The notes beneath the pieces are model-generated. The model did no database searches, was not told the origin of the DNA, and saw only the letters and a list, made by a program, of their open reading frames with translations. A program made the translations under genes and the position numbers. A DNA stretch of 64,000 nt from Aphis gossypii (Eukaryota > Arthropoda > Insecta > Hemiptera > Aphididae): positions 15,624,001 to 15,688,000 of the forward strand of contig NC_065532.1 in the NCBI RefSeq assembly GCF_020184175.1. Direction: 5' to 3'. Below, in pieces: positions 11,467 to 24,440 of the stretch (within the stretch, counting starts at the first letter, position 1; the number at the start of each line of letters is the position of its first letter).

Positions 11467-14400
11467 ATGGATTCTGTGCAACGACTTGTTATGAAATCGA
11501 ATAAATGTAAATCTAAAAATTATGAAAACAGCACTCACAAGAACAGAGTTTTTGAAGTGCTTCAATCTTCTCGCAATAAGTATGATTCAGTGTTTTTAGC
11601 TGTTTACTAAATAATATCTATTAATATATTTTTTATTTTAGAAACGACAGTTTTTGTGATATTAAGCTACAAACAGATGACGGTACTATAGTATTTGGAC
11701 ATAAAAGTATACTGGCATCAGCTACCCCTTATTTCAAGACTATGTTTTTTAGTGTTGGTGAAAGCAATAAAGATCTTGTTAAAATAACAAAGTTAGATTC
11801 AACCATTTTAAAGTTATTGATTGACTATATATATACAGGAGAAATCATGATAGCTCAAGAAAATGTACAGGTATAAATATACATATAATATTTGATATGG
11901 TATGTACTAATGTGAATCAAATTTAATTAAATTAATTGTTTATTGCTCAAGTTTGTATTAGTAGCTGCAGATCGTTTACAGCTACTCTATGTAGAACAAG
12001 TATGTGTTGAGTTTTTACAAAAACAACTGGATCCTTCAAATTGTCTTGGTATTAAAGAATTTGCAGACTTACACAACTTTAAAAAATTGTTGTCTAACTG
12101 TGAAGCATTTATTAAAAAACAGTTTTTGTATGATAACTTTAATTTACTAATTACTGGTTCCCATAGTGAGTTATATTAAGCATAATAATTATTTTTTAGA
12201 GAAATAGTTAAATATGATGAGTTTCTATCTTTATCTTCTGAAGAAGTGATTAAATTAATATCCTGTAATGATGTTAATGTTCCATTTGAAGAAAAAGTAA
12301 GTAATCTGAAAATTATAATTGTTTTATTTTAATATTGGGGAAGAAATTCAATTTATCTACACATATAATATAATCTTATATGTGACTGTTTAAATATTAA
12401 ATGATACCAACTACTTGTATATTATATCTGAATCACATAGAAATCAAAATTAAAAAAACACAGAATTGTCTCATGTTCTCATGTGTAATGGTATAATGTG
12501 TTTATCAATATATTAAATATTAATTATTAATTAAGAGAACCAACTTTTTAAAGCATTTTAAAAACATTGAGCTAAGCAATAACATATTTTAAGTAGATTG
12601 TACAGGAAAAAGAGTATACATTATTACATTTGTTCCAATACGCAGTCAAATTATCATAGAACTAGCTGGAGCATGCACAATAGAATTTCTCTGTCGCGAC
12701 ACACCTGAAACGCAAACTTAAATTATTAGACGGTTGTTCCTACAAGTCATTAGACCAGTTTTAAGATTGGTTAACAGTTAAAATAGTCTACTGATTTCGA
12801 AAAGGACTAATAAACAGAGAAATTATTATCATTGACAATCTCAAAAACGTTCCAATAATGCTCAAAGTCTGTGATCGATCTATGTAAATGCCTGCACAAT
12901 AAATCAGTCAACGATCAGTCGGCAACTAATCCCAAATCCCGTGTTGGAACAAACCTATTATTTACTTTTTGCCTATAATAGATGCTGATTTTCTATAATT
13001 ACTTTTCTTGTAAAATAATTAAATTTTATTTATTTAGGTATATGAATGTGTAATTAAATGGGTAAAACATGAATTGAATCAGAGAAAACATTTATTACCC
13101 AATCTAATGGAACATGTGCGTTTGCCATTAGTTTCGAAAGAGTATTTAGTAGAAAATGTAGTTAATGAACCTCTTCTAAAAAATGATCCAAAATGTATGT
13201 TTTTTGTTCTTATAAGTAACAGTTTATTATTGCTTAATGTATATAGTTTATTATTATTATATTTCTAGGTAAAGAATATGTATTTGAAGCATTACATTTT
13301 CAAGTAATTAAGTCAGTAAATTCTTTCTCTATTCCAAAAACGGTATGGAGTAAACCTAGACAGGTACAAAAAGTATGTATCTATTTTTATTGTTTTATTT
13401 TTACATTTTATTTAATCATTTAATTCTATTAGATCTTTTTAATATCAAGTTGGTCTAAATCAGAGAAAATGTATATTACAAACTGGTATGACCCAGCAAC
13501 TAACCAACTGCAGATTGTACCCGAAATTACTTACTGTAATCAGTCATCTATTTTGTGCGTTGTAAAAGATGAATTTGTGTTTCTTGTATGTGGTGAAACT
13601 CGGTGTGTTGGTATGACTGATATATCCTTACAGGGTAATTATAATTGGGTTCGCAAGCCAAATTTGTTAGAGAGACGATCATCATTCAGAGTCTGTGTAT
13701 TAAACGATTGCATATATGCTGTATGTTGTACTTATACATTACCTATTTTATGTTATAAATACTATATATTTTATTTTGTATATAGATTGGCGGCAATACT
13801 GAAAATTATGATGATTATTATAAAGATTTTTTAAATACTATAGAAGTTTTTAGCCTCGATACTCAGAAATGGAAAACAGTATCTAATAAGTACTCTAAAA
13901 GTGAGAGAAGAAAATTTGGTGTTGGAGTACTTAATAACCTCATATATACAGTAAAGAATTATATTATATTAACTATGTCATCCATTTTATCTAATTGATT
14001 TATGTAGGTAGGAGGTTTTAATGGTTCGACTTATTTAAAATCTGTTGAATGTTATGATCCCAGTCTTGACAAATGGTCTCCAGTTGTAGAAATGGCAATT
14101 AAACGGTGTGATGTTGGTGTAGGAGTTTTAAATGGCATAATGTATGTTGTTGGTGGAGTTAGTAAATTGGGAATTCATAAATGTGTTGAAGCCTATAATC
14201 CAAGTGATGGAGTTTGGACATCTATTGCTGATATGCATTTGTGCCGAGAAAACCCTGGTGACTATAATTATTAATTTTTTAGGAATATCTCAAAAAATTT
14301 ATTTGATTTGAATTATTTTTTAATACAGGAGTATTTGCATTGTATGGTTTATTGTATGTTATTGGTGGAAATTTTTCTAATTCTATTGAAATCTATAATC

Positions 14401-14498
14401 CCATAACCAAGTCCTGGTCGATGAAAACAGTGTCAATAAGTGATCCAATTTATGGAGCAGTGATCGTTAATAAACCACCACATTTAATAATTAATTAG
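11467..14498 (+). CDS. Kelch-like BTB-BACK-Kelch protein, copy 1
   Basis: Ten exons join in frame: 11467-11579, 11642-11870, 11952-12127, 12200-12296, 13038-13194, 13269-13372, 13433-13720, 13786-13950, 14008-14257 and 14329-14498 (582 residues). All junctions are GT-AG. The BTB domain lies in exons 2-3 (FCDIKLQTDDG, ASATPYF, IYTGEI), the BACK domain in exons 3-6 (EFLSLSSEEVIKLIS, VYECVIKWVKHEL, RLPL), and kelch repeats in exons 7-10 with GG doublets at IGGN, VGGFNG, VVGG and VIGG. The first repeat is degenerate. Proteins of this class usually act as substrate adaptors for CUL3 ubiquitin ligases or bind actin; that role is inferred. The ATG used here is internal compared with copy 2, because the original start was cut off by an 820-bp insertion; the N-terminus is therefore about ten residues shorter. 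No stop or frameshift was found. Transcription from the displaced promoter is unproven, so a recently silenced gene is possible. Confidence 0.82.
12297..13037 (+). other. Intron 4 of kelch-like copy 1
   Basis: This 741-bp intron is clearly homologous to intron 4 of copy 2 (36633-37522), showing that the two genes arose by DNA duplication and not by retroposition. It lacks the hAT MITE found at the matching place in copy 2. Confidence 0.8.
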
Positions 14499-15810
14499 CA
14501 TATACAATCTTTATGTTAGTATTTTTAACTATATTAATGTTTTTATTGTTTATAATAAAACATTATTTTTATAATGTTTAATGTTTCCAACTACTTAAGA
14601 TTTTGATTGTTGACTATTATTAAAATGGAAAAAAAAAAACGTAAAATGATTCAGTGTTGATATAAAAATCTAAAATCTTGAATACTCATTACATAGGTAT
14701 TTAATAGCTTAAAATTAGTCTATTTTTGGATTTATTTTAGAAATTTCACTATGCACGAATAAAAAATAATTTAAGGAATACCTAGAGGAATATTTCTAGT
14801 ATCCACGATTAATATTATTTTTTGAATTACAACTATTTTCAACAAAATATTAAAAATAGTTTAAGAAAAAACCTATGGTTGTCATAAAAATGTCTGAATA
14901 AAATTGTTATGTTAATTTTTGGTAAAATTCTGATGACACAAACTTATAACGATCTTGTATTGGCTTTTCAAACTTTCAAATTTTTGAGATCTTGACTAAT
15001 TTTGTCAAAGTTTTTACTTAAAATGTTCATAAAAATTTAGTTTAGTTTTACACTTATTGTTTTTTTTTTTTTTTTGATTACAATTGGGAGGAAGCTTAAA
15101 AATTAAGTTTTAAATTTCTAAGTTTTTTTATTAAACATATAATTTTTTATAGACATTTATATAGGTAGAACAAAAAAAAAATTAATAATTTCAAATGTAT
15201 TTTAATTACAACTGTTTGTTTTTGAATTACAAAAAAATGACAAAATACATTTTTTTTAAAACATTGTATTTTGAGTAGAGGTTTCAGTATTTTTGCTCCA
15301 GGATGTGGTTCCACACACTAACATAAAAACAAAACACCTCCCATAATCTAAAATAAAATTAATGGATTTTATAATTTACAAGTTGTAAAACTAGAAAATT
15401 GACAAGAATAATCAAATTAAATGTTTATATTAATAAGTTGCTTGAAAATAATATTAATGTATATCTAAACCTTAAATTAAAATTTTTATAATAATGAAAT
15501 ACTTTTTTTTTACTAATTTAATTTGGGAGATGGCACTGAAATAAAATATTATATAAACAGTACATGTTAAAGTATATATATCTACATTCTACATAGTAGG
15601 TATATCCAATTTGGTCTATAAAAAATATTCTTTAGATGTATCTATGGTTAGTGGCAATACAGTCAATGATTTTCATATCTTATACAAAAATTCTAAAACA
15701 GCAATTATTGGTCAGTCTAATCATATAATACACATAAGCTATGAATATTACTTGGTCCATTATACATTCAATACAGATGGTACACAATACACATAATTAT
15801 GTTAATGATT
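14499..15810. other. 3' flank of kelch-like copy 1 and non-coding DNA
   Basis: 14499-14628 is homologous to 39002-39127 after copy 2, including an AATAAA signal near 14555; the duplication seems to end there. 14930-15045 is the dispersed repeat paired with 9885-9990. The remaining sequence is AT-rich with short, unconvincing frames (one at 15611-15796). Confidence 0.6.
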
Positions 15811-15822
15811 CACTAATACCAA

Positions 15823-16009
15823 CAGGGCCGGATTTCACATTTTTTTTTCGCCGGGGCAAAGTATAAAATTAGGGCCATCTTATAATTCAGTCTTCTTTTA
15901 TAAAATGTATTACTGACAACTGTTATTTAGTAATTTGGCTTTGGCAGCCCTCAAATAAGACTTCCAAGGCAAGCGCCCTGGTTTGCCCCCCTCCCTAGAT
16001 GTAGTCCTG
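15823..16009. mobile_element. hAT-type MITE with 8-bp target duplication
   Basis: A 187-bp element begins CAGGGCCGGATTT and its other end read in reverse begins CAGGACTACATCTAGG. It is flanked by AATACCAA (15815-15822) and AATACCAG (16010-16017), an 8-bp duplication with one mismatch, as made by hAT transposases. No coding content. Confidence 0.8.
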
Positions 16010-16165
16010 AATACCAGTTTACCAACAGTGTCCCCATTTCAATTATATTTTCTGAAAAATAAAAGTGTATAGTAGGTTAAGGATTTTAACACTTTCTTTA
16101 TTATTAAATTTTCTTATATAGTTATTTTAACATCCATTTTAAGTTCATCATATCCTTTATTCCTG

Positions 16166-17882
16166 TTAATGATTTTCTTTGATTTCTTGGTTAATTTTTT
16201 CAGTGATGCCTTCTATGCCTAATGAAGTTTGCACAACTAAAATTTTATTTCTCGATCTTGAACCCTAAAGTACATATTTTTAGAACTATTAATAATATTA
16301 AAATAATAATTATTAACACTATTTCCTAATATGCAGTCTACTGTAATTTTGTGATCTACCAAAGATAAAATGCTCACACTGGTATTTTATACCATTTTAT
16401 CTCTGTACTTCCCAACAAAATTTGGCTTCCTAACGCCTATCATCAATATCAATATGACTTGAGACTAATAATTAAAGGTAATCTATATCGCCAATCATAA
16501 GCAAGCTATGTTGAGATGAGAGTTTACTATAAGCTAAAAAATAATTTAGATGGTATAGTGTTGTAGTGGTGTATACAACTAAATAGTATAATTTAGTAAT
16601 TTATAATTAATTACATTTTTTTTTCTATTCTTAAAATGCATAATTTTTTTATATATAAAATATAGGTTAATAGGCCACATATTATACTGTAATTTTTAAT
16701 AAGATGGACTACATACATTGATAGACCACATATAGGGAGATGGCACTCAATTAAAAATGTCATTAAGTTAAAACAATTAAAAATAGTACTTTTCGATATT
16801 ATCATATGCCTGTACATAAAATAAGTTTTCTCATTAGTTTATCAATTAAATGTGTTTAAATGTAGGAATAAAGGACAATTCTCCATCGTACATTTTTTCA
16901 AATATTTTTTAAAAATTTTTATGAATATGAATATGAAATTATTATATATTTATAATTATGGTATTACTTTTGATTTTAAATTTTAATAAATGTAATGTAC
17001 AATGATCAATCAACAATCAACTATCGATCTAATTAGTAATATTAATGGAAATATTTAGAAATGTATTCTATTTTATTTAAACTATTACACATTAAGACAA
17101 AAAATAAATAATTTTATACTTAAATACTTTTTAATAAATATAGTGGTAGAGAGAACTAATCTATCTTTTATCAACTAAAAATGGTCCAATTACCTAATAT
17201 AGATGCTACTAACATATCTGAATAAATGTTCAAATAACTAATAAATAAACAAAAGAAATAAACTTACTCGGTCTAAACTTAAATCACTTTTTCTCAAACC
17301 CAATACTTTTGAAAGATATTTTATTAATTCTGCATTGGCTTCACCATCAGTTGGGGGAGCATTTATCTGAACACCAACTCCGTCAGAACATATATCTTTA
17401 TACATATATATGAAAAAAAAACTATATAAATTAAAAAACATAATACACAATCTTTTGATTTTTTAAATACATGGTGTACACCCACTTAATTGGGACCTTG
17501 TATTATATATTAGTTTGAGTTTATTATTAGATGCTGAAATGTTTGATTCATGCTAACAATGCAAAATGATTATTAATTTTGCTAAAAAATTATTAATATA
17601 TAATATGAAAAAATTCAATTTAAAATAAAATGTTTGGTTATTACAATAATTGGTAAAATTTACATATTTTTTAATACTATAGTAATAGTATAAAGTACCT
17701 GTTATGTTATTATTTTTAGCACCCGGTTTGGCATTTATTTTAATAACAACACTTCCCGATTTATCAACTGTTATAGGTCCAGTCTGAATGGTCTCTAATT
17801 TTCCTTGAACTTGTTTTGTATTTTTCTTAGGCATATTTTTTATTATTTTTGAAGAAAATAAAATAGCATTAAAAAGTCTCAT
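16166..17882 (-). CDS. UPF0235/DUF167 family protein (C15orf40-like)
   Basis: Three minus-strand exons join in frame: 17882-17699, 17395-17268 and 16264-16166 (136 residues). Family motifs are complete: IKINAKPGAKNN, VGVQINAPPTDGEANAELIK, YLSKVLGLRKSDLSLDRGSR, then the C-terminal SRSRNKI stretch and a final helix ending ENH. This is the normal size for the family, which is found from bacteria to humans as a small single-domain fold of unknown molecular role. The first residues (MRLFNAILFSSKIIKN) could be a weak mitochondrial presequence; a second ATG after them (MPKKN) is an alternative start. AATAAA-like signals lie downstream near 16097. The gene sits between the two kelch-like copies on the opposite strand and is unlikely to be related to them. 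Confidence 0.93.
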
Positions 17883-18380
17883 TTATTTGGTCCATATAAT
17901 TTCTAAAACTAAATACTAAAAAAATATGAATTATTTACATTAATTTTGTTAAAAATTAAAAATTAACTATTAAAACAACTTTGATATAATGATGTAGACA
18001 AAAATAACTAAAAAATCAACTAAAATTTAAATTATTTTCTTGAACAATCTTGATAGTTGATAAATCAAATATTAGTGATAAAAATATTGATAAATAGATT
18101 ATACTGTGATTATACTATTTATACCACAGGATAAAGATGGTTAGACAATTTTAACATGGAAATGTCTACTTTTCTCAATTTCTCATAGACCTTATTATTA
18201 ATTATTATTATTATTGTAACATAGGGTCTATGGCGGTCTATGGTCTATCCAAGAACATTAGAGTAAGGACACCGATCATAGCCGACCGTACCGAAAAAAC
18301 TACGATTGGATCATCGCAGGAAAAAAATTTTTGTGATCCATGATGTCAAAAATGTCCACCAGAGTGAATTACGTCTAGTC
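17883..18380. other. Short intergenic stretch
   Basis: AT-rich flank upstream of the DUF167 gene, so it should hold its promoter, though no clear TATA or initiator stands out. It ends at the left inverted terminus of the P-like element. The 8 bases before that terminus are GTCTAGTC. Confidence 0.5.
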
Positions 18381-18823
18381 CACGGCTATAGATAATATGG
18401 TTGCCCGTCGACCCGAGATTCTCATACTTGAAAAGTGTCTACCAATATGAATCTTTGCTTATCAGGATTAAACAGCTGAAAATTCAAGCACTAGCGCTTG
18501 CCCGTGATAGTGACAATATACGCAACTACAATTTTATATGTAGCAGTTAGCGGGCGGGAGACGGGACTACGGGAGTGCTTATTGGATAATTATTTATAGC
18601 CGTGGTTGGAACTAGGGTCTAGGATCATTCAATTCTAGATAGGTATTGAATAAACTAAAATGAACTTAATAAATAATATACTACTTTATAAAGAAATTAA
18701 TATAAATAATAAAATGCTTAAAAAATATTTACATATTAGCATATTTTATATTAAGAATACCCACCTAAAATAAAAAAAGGTAAGTACTTAATAGTGTTAT
18801 ATAATACTATTTATTAACTTCTA

Positions 18824-21800
18824 ACCAATTTTGATAGTTTTTTTTTTGTTTTATTAATTTTTTTGTTATTTTGGTTCTGTTGATAGCTGTGTTGACGCAT
18901 TCTCATGATCAGGTAATATGAACACATATCCATTAATATATCTGTTCGATGTTCAGTGCATGGAAAATCCAAAGTTACATTTTGACTTAAAAAATGTTCA
19001 AAAGCATCTTCAAAAACATTAGGAGTATCAGCAAATTTAGCAAATGATAACTCTAATAATTTGAATATTTTAAAAATGTTATTGTTTGGATGTGTCAGGT
19101 AGCCTCTATTTTTTATATTAACGAGATCAGCTTCAGGCCCAGTTTGAGAGGTATTTAAATTCTTTAAATGTGTTTTACATAATTCACATTTACTCTGGGC
19201 TACTAAACGTTTTGATATATACCTATAAATATATATTAATTATAAAAATAATAGATTGAAACTTGATTTGTTAAAAACTATCTACGTAAATTAGTTATAA
19301 AAAATACCCAGCAAGATAATACACTAAACAATCAAAAACAATGGAGTCTGAATAATTGTGTTCTAAAAAGATGTCATCAGCTTCCGACAATAGTGTTTAT
19401 TTTTAGTTTTAATTTTTCAATTTTATTTATTCTAGCTGGTGTATTTGTTGAATCATTGATTATTTCTTTCAAGTCCGCAATAGTAATCATTGGAATATTG
19501 TCTAAAGAAATTTGTATAATTAAGTATTTTTCTAGGTAAGTTTATTTTTCATATTCCTACAGTATATTATTTTCTTTTGCAAAAACATTTACCTTCAAAA
19601 ATTGTACAATTACCACTTTTAGGGGGTTTTATCAATGAATACATGGACAACATTCTATAAAGCTGGAGGAATGTTGGGGTTGAAGGGTGGTCGTTTGGTC
19701 CAGCTACCTGCCGTATGATGCCAAAAAATTTCTGAAATGTTATAATGGTTTAGCTCTCATTGTTTAACATGATAGTAAAGAAAAAATGTCATCTTAAAAT
19801 ATACTTCTAAACAATCCTGGTTTAGTTTGGTAGTCATAACATATTTATAGTTGCATTCATTTAATAAATAGTCAACAAGGTCCATTGTTGACTTCAATGT
19901 TATTTTGAGACCATCAGCTGTCATTTGTGTTAAAAAATCATTTTTTGTGATTAATTGATTTTTTAAATTTGATTCCCATTCATTAATAAATGCAAAAGCT
20001 TCTTTTAAAACCTATTTAAAAAAAAAAAAAAAAAGCTGCTGTGTATTTGGTACTAATACTATTACTACTTATTTTAATACACAATATCTACAAAGTCTAG
20101 GAATAAAAACTAATTAAACAATAGTTAGTTAAATTAATTATAAACATTTAATACATACACAATTCATTAATTTGACAATAGGCATATTTTCTTTTTAGTT
20201 GTCTTATTACATATATACATATATTTAATAACATACATTATTTATACACCATGCATCACATGTAACATAAATTACAAAAACTATAACATGTAAAAGCCAA
20301 ATTCGAAACATATATTTTAGCAAAGGACACAAATCACGAATCACAAACATTCATTATAAGAACCTCTATATCATTGCTATTTTTCTTGATTCCTTCTGCT
20401 GGATATTTCCTGTTTAGTGAATCAAACATATTATTTATGAAAACAGTAAATTTGACTGTTTCATCAGTATCAATGAAATTACCAACATTCTTTTTTTTAT
20501 AAAATTCAATAGCAGAGGCCATTGACATACTAAACAACTAAAAAACAATATTATTATTTTGATTAAAGTATTTTATAGATTTCTAACTTGAAATAAAAAG
20601 GTATTGTTTTGCTTAAATATAATTTAATTTACCCACCTGTGCTGCATACTTAACTTTCATCTTTGATAAGTTATTAAGTTCAAAGTGATTTTTATTAATT
20701 TTTGGACAGGCTTTTGTAAGGGAATTAGCTTCTATTTTATAAACATTCTGGTAGTGCTCCCATTTTATTGGAGTTTTTGAAGGATGTACCTATAGTTAAA
20801 GAAGACATAAGTCCAAGTTTGTACTACATTTAATTTACTTAAGAATTTAGAACTTACTAATAATTGTTTTTTTTCATACAAACGGTTACGTATTGTCTTT
20901 AAAAGGTGAGGTGTATCTGAAAATACAAACACCTTCCTACTGCTGTCGTATGGATTTTCAAAATAATTTTTAAAATTTTCTGAATTTGGACATATCTAAT
21001 TTTATAAATTAAAATAATATACATGCAAAATAATACATAATTTGGTAATATTAATCATTAAACCTATTATAGAATATATTTTATTTACCCCTAGTAAATT
21101 CCACATTGTCCTATTAGTTGTTGCACCATCTGATGTAAGACCAACTACTTGACCACCGGCATTTTCCATAAGTAAAATAGCTCTTATTACGAGTTTTGCT
21201 AAATCTACTCCTGTTAAGTACATATTATTTTTTAAAGTTATTAATTTTTTTTAGATATTTTATAGTATTAACCTTTAACAGTTCCATGTGATGCGAAAAC
21301 GGCAATTGGCTGAACAAAATTATCAGCTAAACTTTGCCACATTAAGACTAAAGCGTGATTGGCCTTTTGTGAACTATTAGTATTATTCAATTCTTCTCCG
21401 AAATCTTCCAGTCCCATATATGTTAAAGTTCGACTATTTACACATATATTTTCTCTTAAAAAAATCTCATCGAGTACTATTACTCCTTGTTTCTGTTGTT
21501 CTGATTTTAAATCAAATTTCTTTTTCAGAAGCTTAAAAAAATTATTATCAAACCCACACCCAATTTCTACAGCAAGTAAATGTTTTCTGATTGTATTTAC
21601 ACAGGGCAGGGGCAAAATATTTTGGTCTCTTAAAAACTTATAACCACTAGGGGATCTGAAATTAAAAGCATAGTTAACATTAAAGCATTATTATAATAAT
21701 ACAATTTCTTAAATTATACCTTATTTGGAATAGCATACAAAGTAATAGCCAATTTTCACTATATTTTCTGTTTTTAGGGTTTTTCAGTTTAGCAGCTTTA

Positions 21801-23278
21801 AATATTTCGTGGATTAATTCAGATTGACAGTTGGGAATATCAGAATTTTGTAATACTTTATCTAGATTACAGTGAGTTATTTTCTTCATTTTATCTTTAA
21901 TATTTTTTAAATGGTTTTGTAAACAGGTAATTTTTAAATGAGCTCTAGAAAATTTCTTTGTGATTGTATTTTTTGCCTTTCTTATTTTACTAATGGTTTT
22001 TTTTTTAGTTGGAGAAAAAAATGTTCTGATAGATTGGTTATTCCTTTGACGTAACTTCTCACTCTTTACAATGTACCACAAACGTTTACACCAGATACAA
22101 GTATCACTGAAAATAATTACAGTTGATTTATATTTTCAAATTTATTTCATGCTCAATGAAATACAATTTTATATTAACCTATTACTGCTGTCATCTTTAG
22201 GAAGTACTGTAATACACTTTGAATGCCACCACATCCCACATCTTTCTATTGGAATTGTGGATAATTTCACATCTCTATATTTATTTGATGGCACTGCACC
22301 TTTACATAAGCTAATTGTATCAAATATTTTAATTATCTTCTCTATTTCAGTATGATTGTCAATTTTAATATTTGAATTTACCCCAATATCTGATAACTCA
22401 ATTTTTTTGTCAAAAGCATATAGAAATATGTCTGACTCTATAAATATAAAATAACATTAATTCTTATTTCAATTTGTTCATAATATATTTTATATAAAAT
22501 TAACCTTCGTTTAAAATAAGTTGTTTTTCAATGCATCGCATTTGTGTAACATTTTTTGTATAAGATCCTAACTTGTGAAATGAAATTATAATCTGTTTTT
22601 GATTATTTATTATTAAAGTCTCATCAATGTCACAAAACCATTTTGTTGGTATATTTAAATTTAATAATGTTATTTTTTGTTCTACCTTTTAATCAGAAAT
22701 AAAAACGTAAGTTAAGAAAAATAATACAAATTAAATCATTATATACTTTGTATAGTAGTAACAGTACCTTTAATCTTTTAGGTATTGATTCTATATTAAA
22801 TAAAGGTGCATTTCTTTTTAAATTATTTATTATACCGGTATTATGAATTGTCTCAGCAATATTATTTTCTTGTGGTTTTTTTGCTGCATAACAGTGATCT
22901 ATGTTTATACTGTTTATAGAAGATATTAAATTATCAGGACTATCAGGTACTGGTATAGGAATGGCTCCATTACGCAACTTGGGTATTTTTAAGCACACCT
23001 AGAAATATATACTTCTTTAAGTATACCTATATTACTGGTTTTAAAAGAAATAATTAAATACGCACTGTATATTTACTATCCCCTGTTCCAGAAACCCATG
23101 AATCAATTATGTCACTGTCTCTAAAGTGTTGACGACAAACTCTAGAATTATTATTCTGAAAATTAATTTTTAAAGCTTTCTCCCATTCATATCTTAATGA
23201 AAGGTCTTTAGGAATGTAAAAACGACTTTGTTTTAAATATTTGTCACGAAAAAGACAATTTGGTACGCAACAGGACAT
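18824..23278 (-). pseudogene. THAP9/P-element-type transposase, multi-exon, with a frameshift
   Basis: Minus-strand exons can be followed from 23278 to 18824, for example 23278-23066, 22998-22768, 22685-22505, 22437-22179, 22106-21720, 21655-21273, 21210-21089, 20997-20858, 20790-20637, from 20537, from about 20012, 19732-19592, and 19503 onward. Exon 1 is a THAP zinc finger (MSCCVPNC start, CRQHF). Later exons carry hallmarks of the P-element transposase: a VIVLDE strand, GLTSDGATTNRTMWNLLG, SDTPHLLKTIRNRL, FFGIIRQ with a following DHP, and DCLVYYLAGYF. Near 19391 the frame changes by one base between KLKINT and SEADDIF, so the gene as written is broken there unless an unusual splice avoids it. 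It would bind its own termini and cut and paste the element. Retained open frames elsewhere suggest recent loss. Confidence 0.85.
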
Positions 23279-23658
23279 GTTAAAATAAAAATAAAAACAC
23301 TAGAATACTAGGTACAAATTAATACATTTATTATTAATAAATAATAATATAAATTATTACATTAGTATAAATGGCATAAGTTTATTCATTGATATTATTA
23401 TCTATGGCTATTAATATAAATAATACATTTGATAGTTTTTGCAAAACAATCATAGCTTTCATAGGCAAAGCACATGATTAAAGATAGCGGTAATAACTAA
23501 TAAATAATTATAAATTAATAATTATTAGGAGTTCAATGTTGAAAGGGCGGGAAAAATTAAATATTTCATTGAATAGTAATTGCATTATAGTAGTCACTAG
23601 AACATAATAAGCGCTAGTGCTTGAATTTCCAGCTGTTTAATATTGATAAGTAGAGATT

Positions 23659-24380
23659 TGCAACGTGCTCTGATACTTATATTAAATATAATATATAAAT
23701 TACTACATACCATAGCCAACAATAACCTAACATTGGGGGTGCAACAGACATTTTATGATAGGGGTGTAAAATATTACTATAATCGGATTCTAAAGGTGAG
23801 CAGGAGATTAAGTACATATTTTCTTAAACATATTAATATAAATCATCAACGGCGGCGGAGCGGCGTAATAATGCCGAACGCAGCGACAATAGTACATTGT
23901 ACCAAATTATACTATGTGGCGGCATCGTTCAGGGTCAAAGACGGATCATCGCACGTATGCTTGTCACCCGGTATAAAATATTATAGGCACACAATTACCA
24001 TCCGATAGAATAATAGGAATATTGTTTGACGCACGACGGCGTTCAGATAACGCAAAGCGTGGGAAGAAGCGGATGCAGGTGCAGATGACCATCAGGGATC
24101 TGAAGGTACCGCGGGAGTCCCTGGACGATATATAAGGGGGCCCAGATTAGGCACAATTCAGACGTGATCCACCAGAGTTAGCGCAAGCACCTTCACGTCA
24201 CCCAGTTTAATATTTTATGTCTCCTGGACTTAGAATATTTTCACAAGTTTTATTAAATTAATTAATTGGACTTAGAATAATTTTAAATAAAAAACACTTA
24301 GAATAATTTCGAGAGTTCAATTATTTCACAAAACCTTTCCAAATCGACATCATTCAACTGATTGTACGTGGCACGTTACA
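23659..24380 (+). mobile_element. Solo LTR (722 bp) with 4-bp target duplication
   Basis: The block starts TGCAACGTGC and ends GCACGTTACA, the usual TG...CA ends with an inverted extension. It is flanked on both sides by GATT (23655-23658 and 24381-24384). Inside are a TATA box (ATATAAGG at 24130), an initiator-like TTCAGA about 28 bases later, and an AATAAA signal near 24286, in the order expected for U3-R-U5. There is no internal retrotransposon sequence, so it is a solo LTR left by recombination. It landed in the right inverted terminus of the P-like element. Confidence 0.85.
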
Positions 24381-24440
24381 GATTCATTTCAGTCGACACT
24401 TTTTGAGATTCGATGGGCAACCATATTATCTATAGCCGTG

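Larger units (their letters stand above)
18381..24440 (-). mobile_element. P-element-like (THAP) DNA transposon with ~120-bp imperfect inverted termini
   Basis: The two ends share a perfect 26-base inverted terminus (begins CACGGCTATAGATAATATGG) and continue as an imperfect inverted repeat to about base 120, including AAACAGCTG and AATTCAAGCACTAGCGCTT at 18470-18505 and, inverted, 23608-23640. The right terminus is split by a solo LTR. Without the LTR the element is about 5.3 kb and carries a THAP transposase gene. The 8 bases outside the left end (GTCTAGTC) do not match those outside the right end (CTACCAAT), so no target duplication is preserved. Confidence 0.85.

Noticed and set aside
11943..12179. 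Kelch-like exon 3 read through into intron as a separate short gene
   Set aside because: The read-through crosses a GTATGA donor; splicing at 12127/12200 restores the conserved LEIVKYDEFL sequence.
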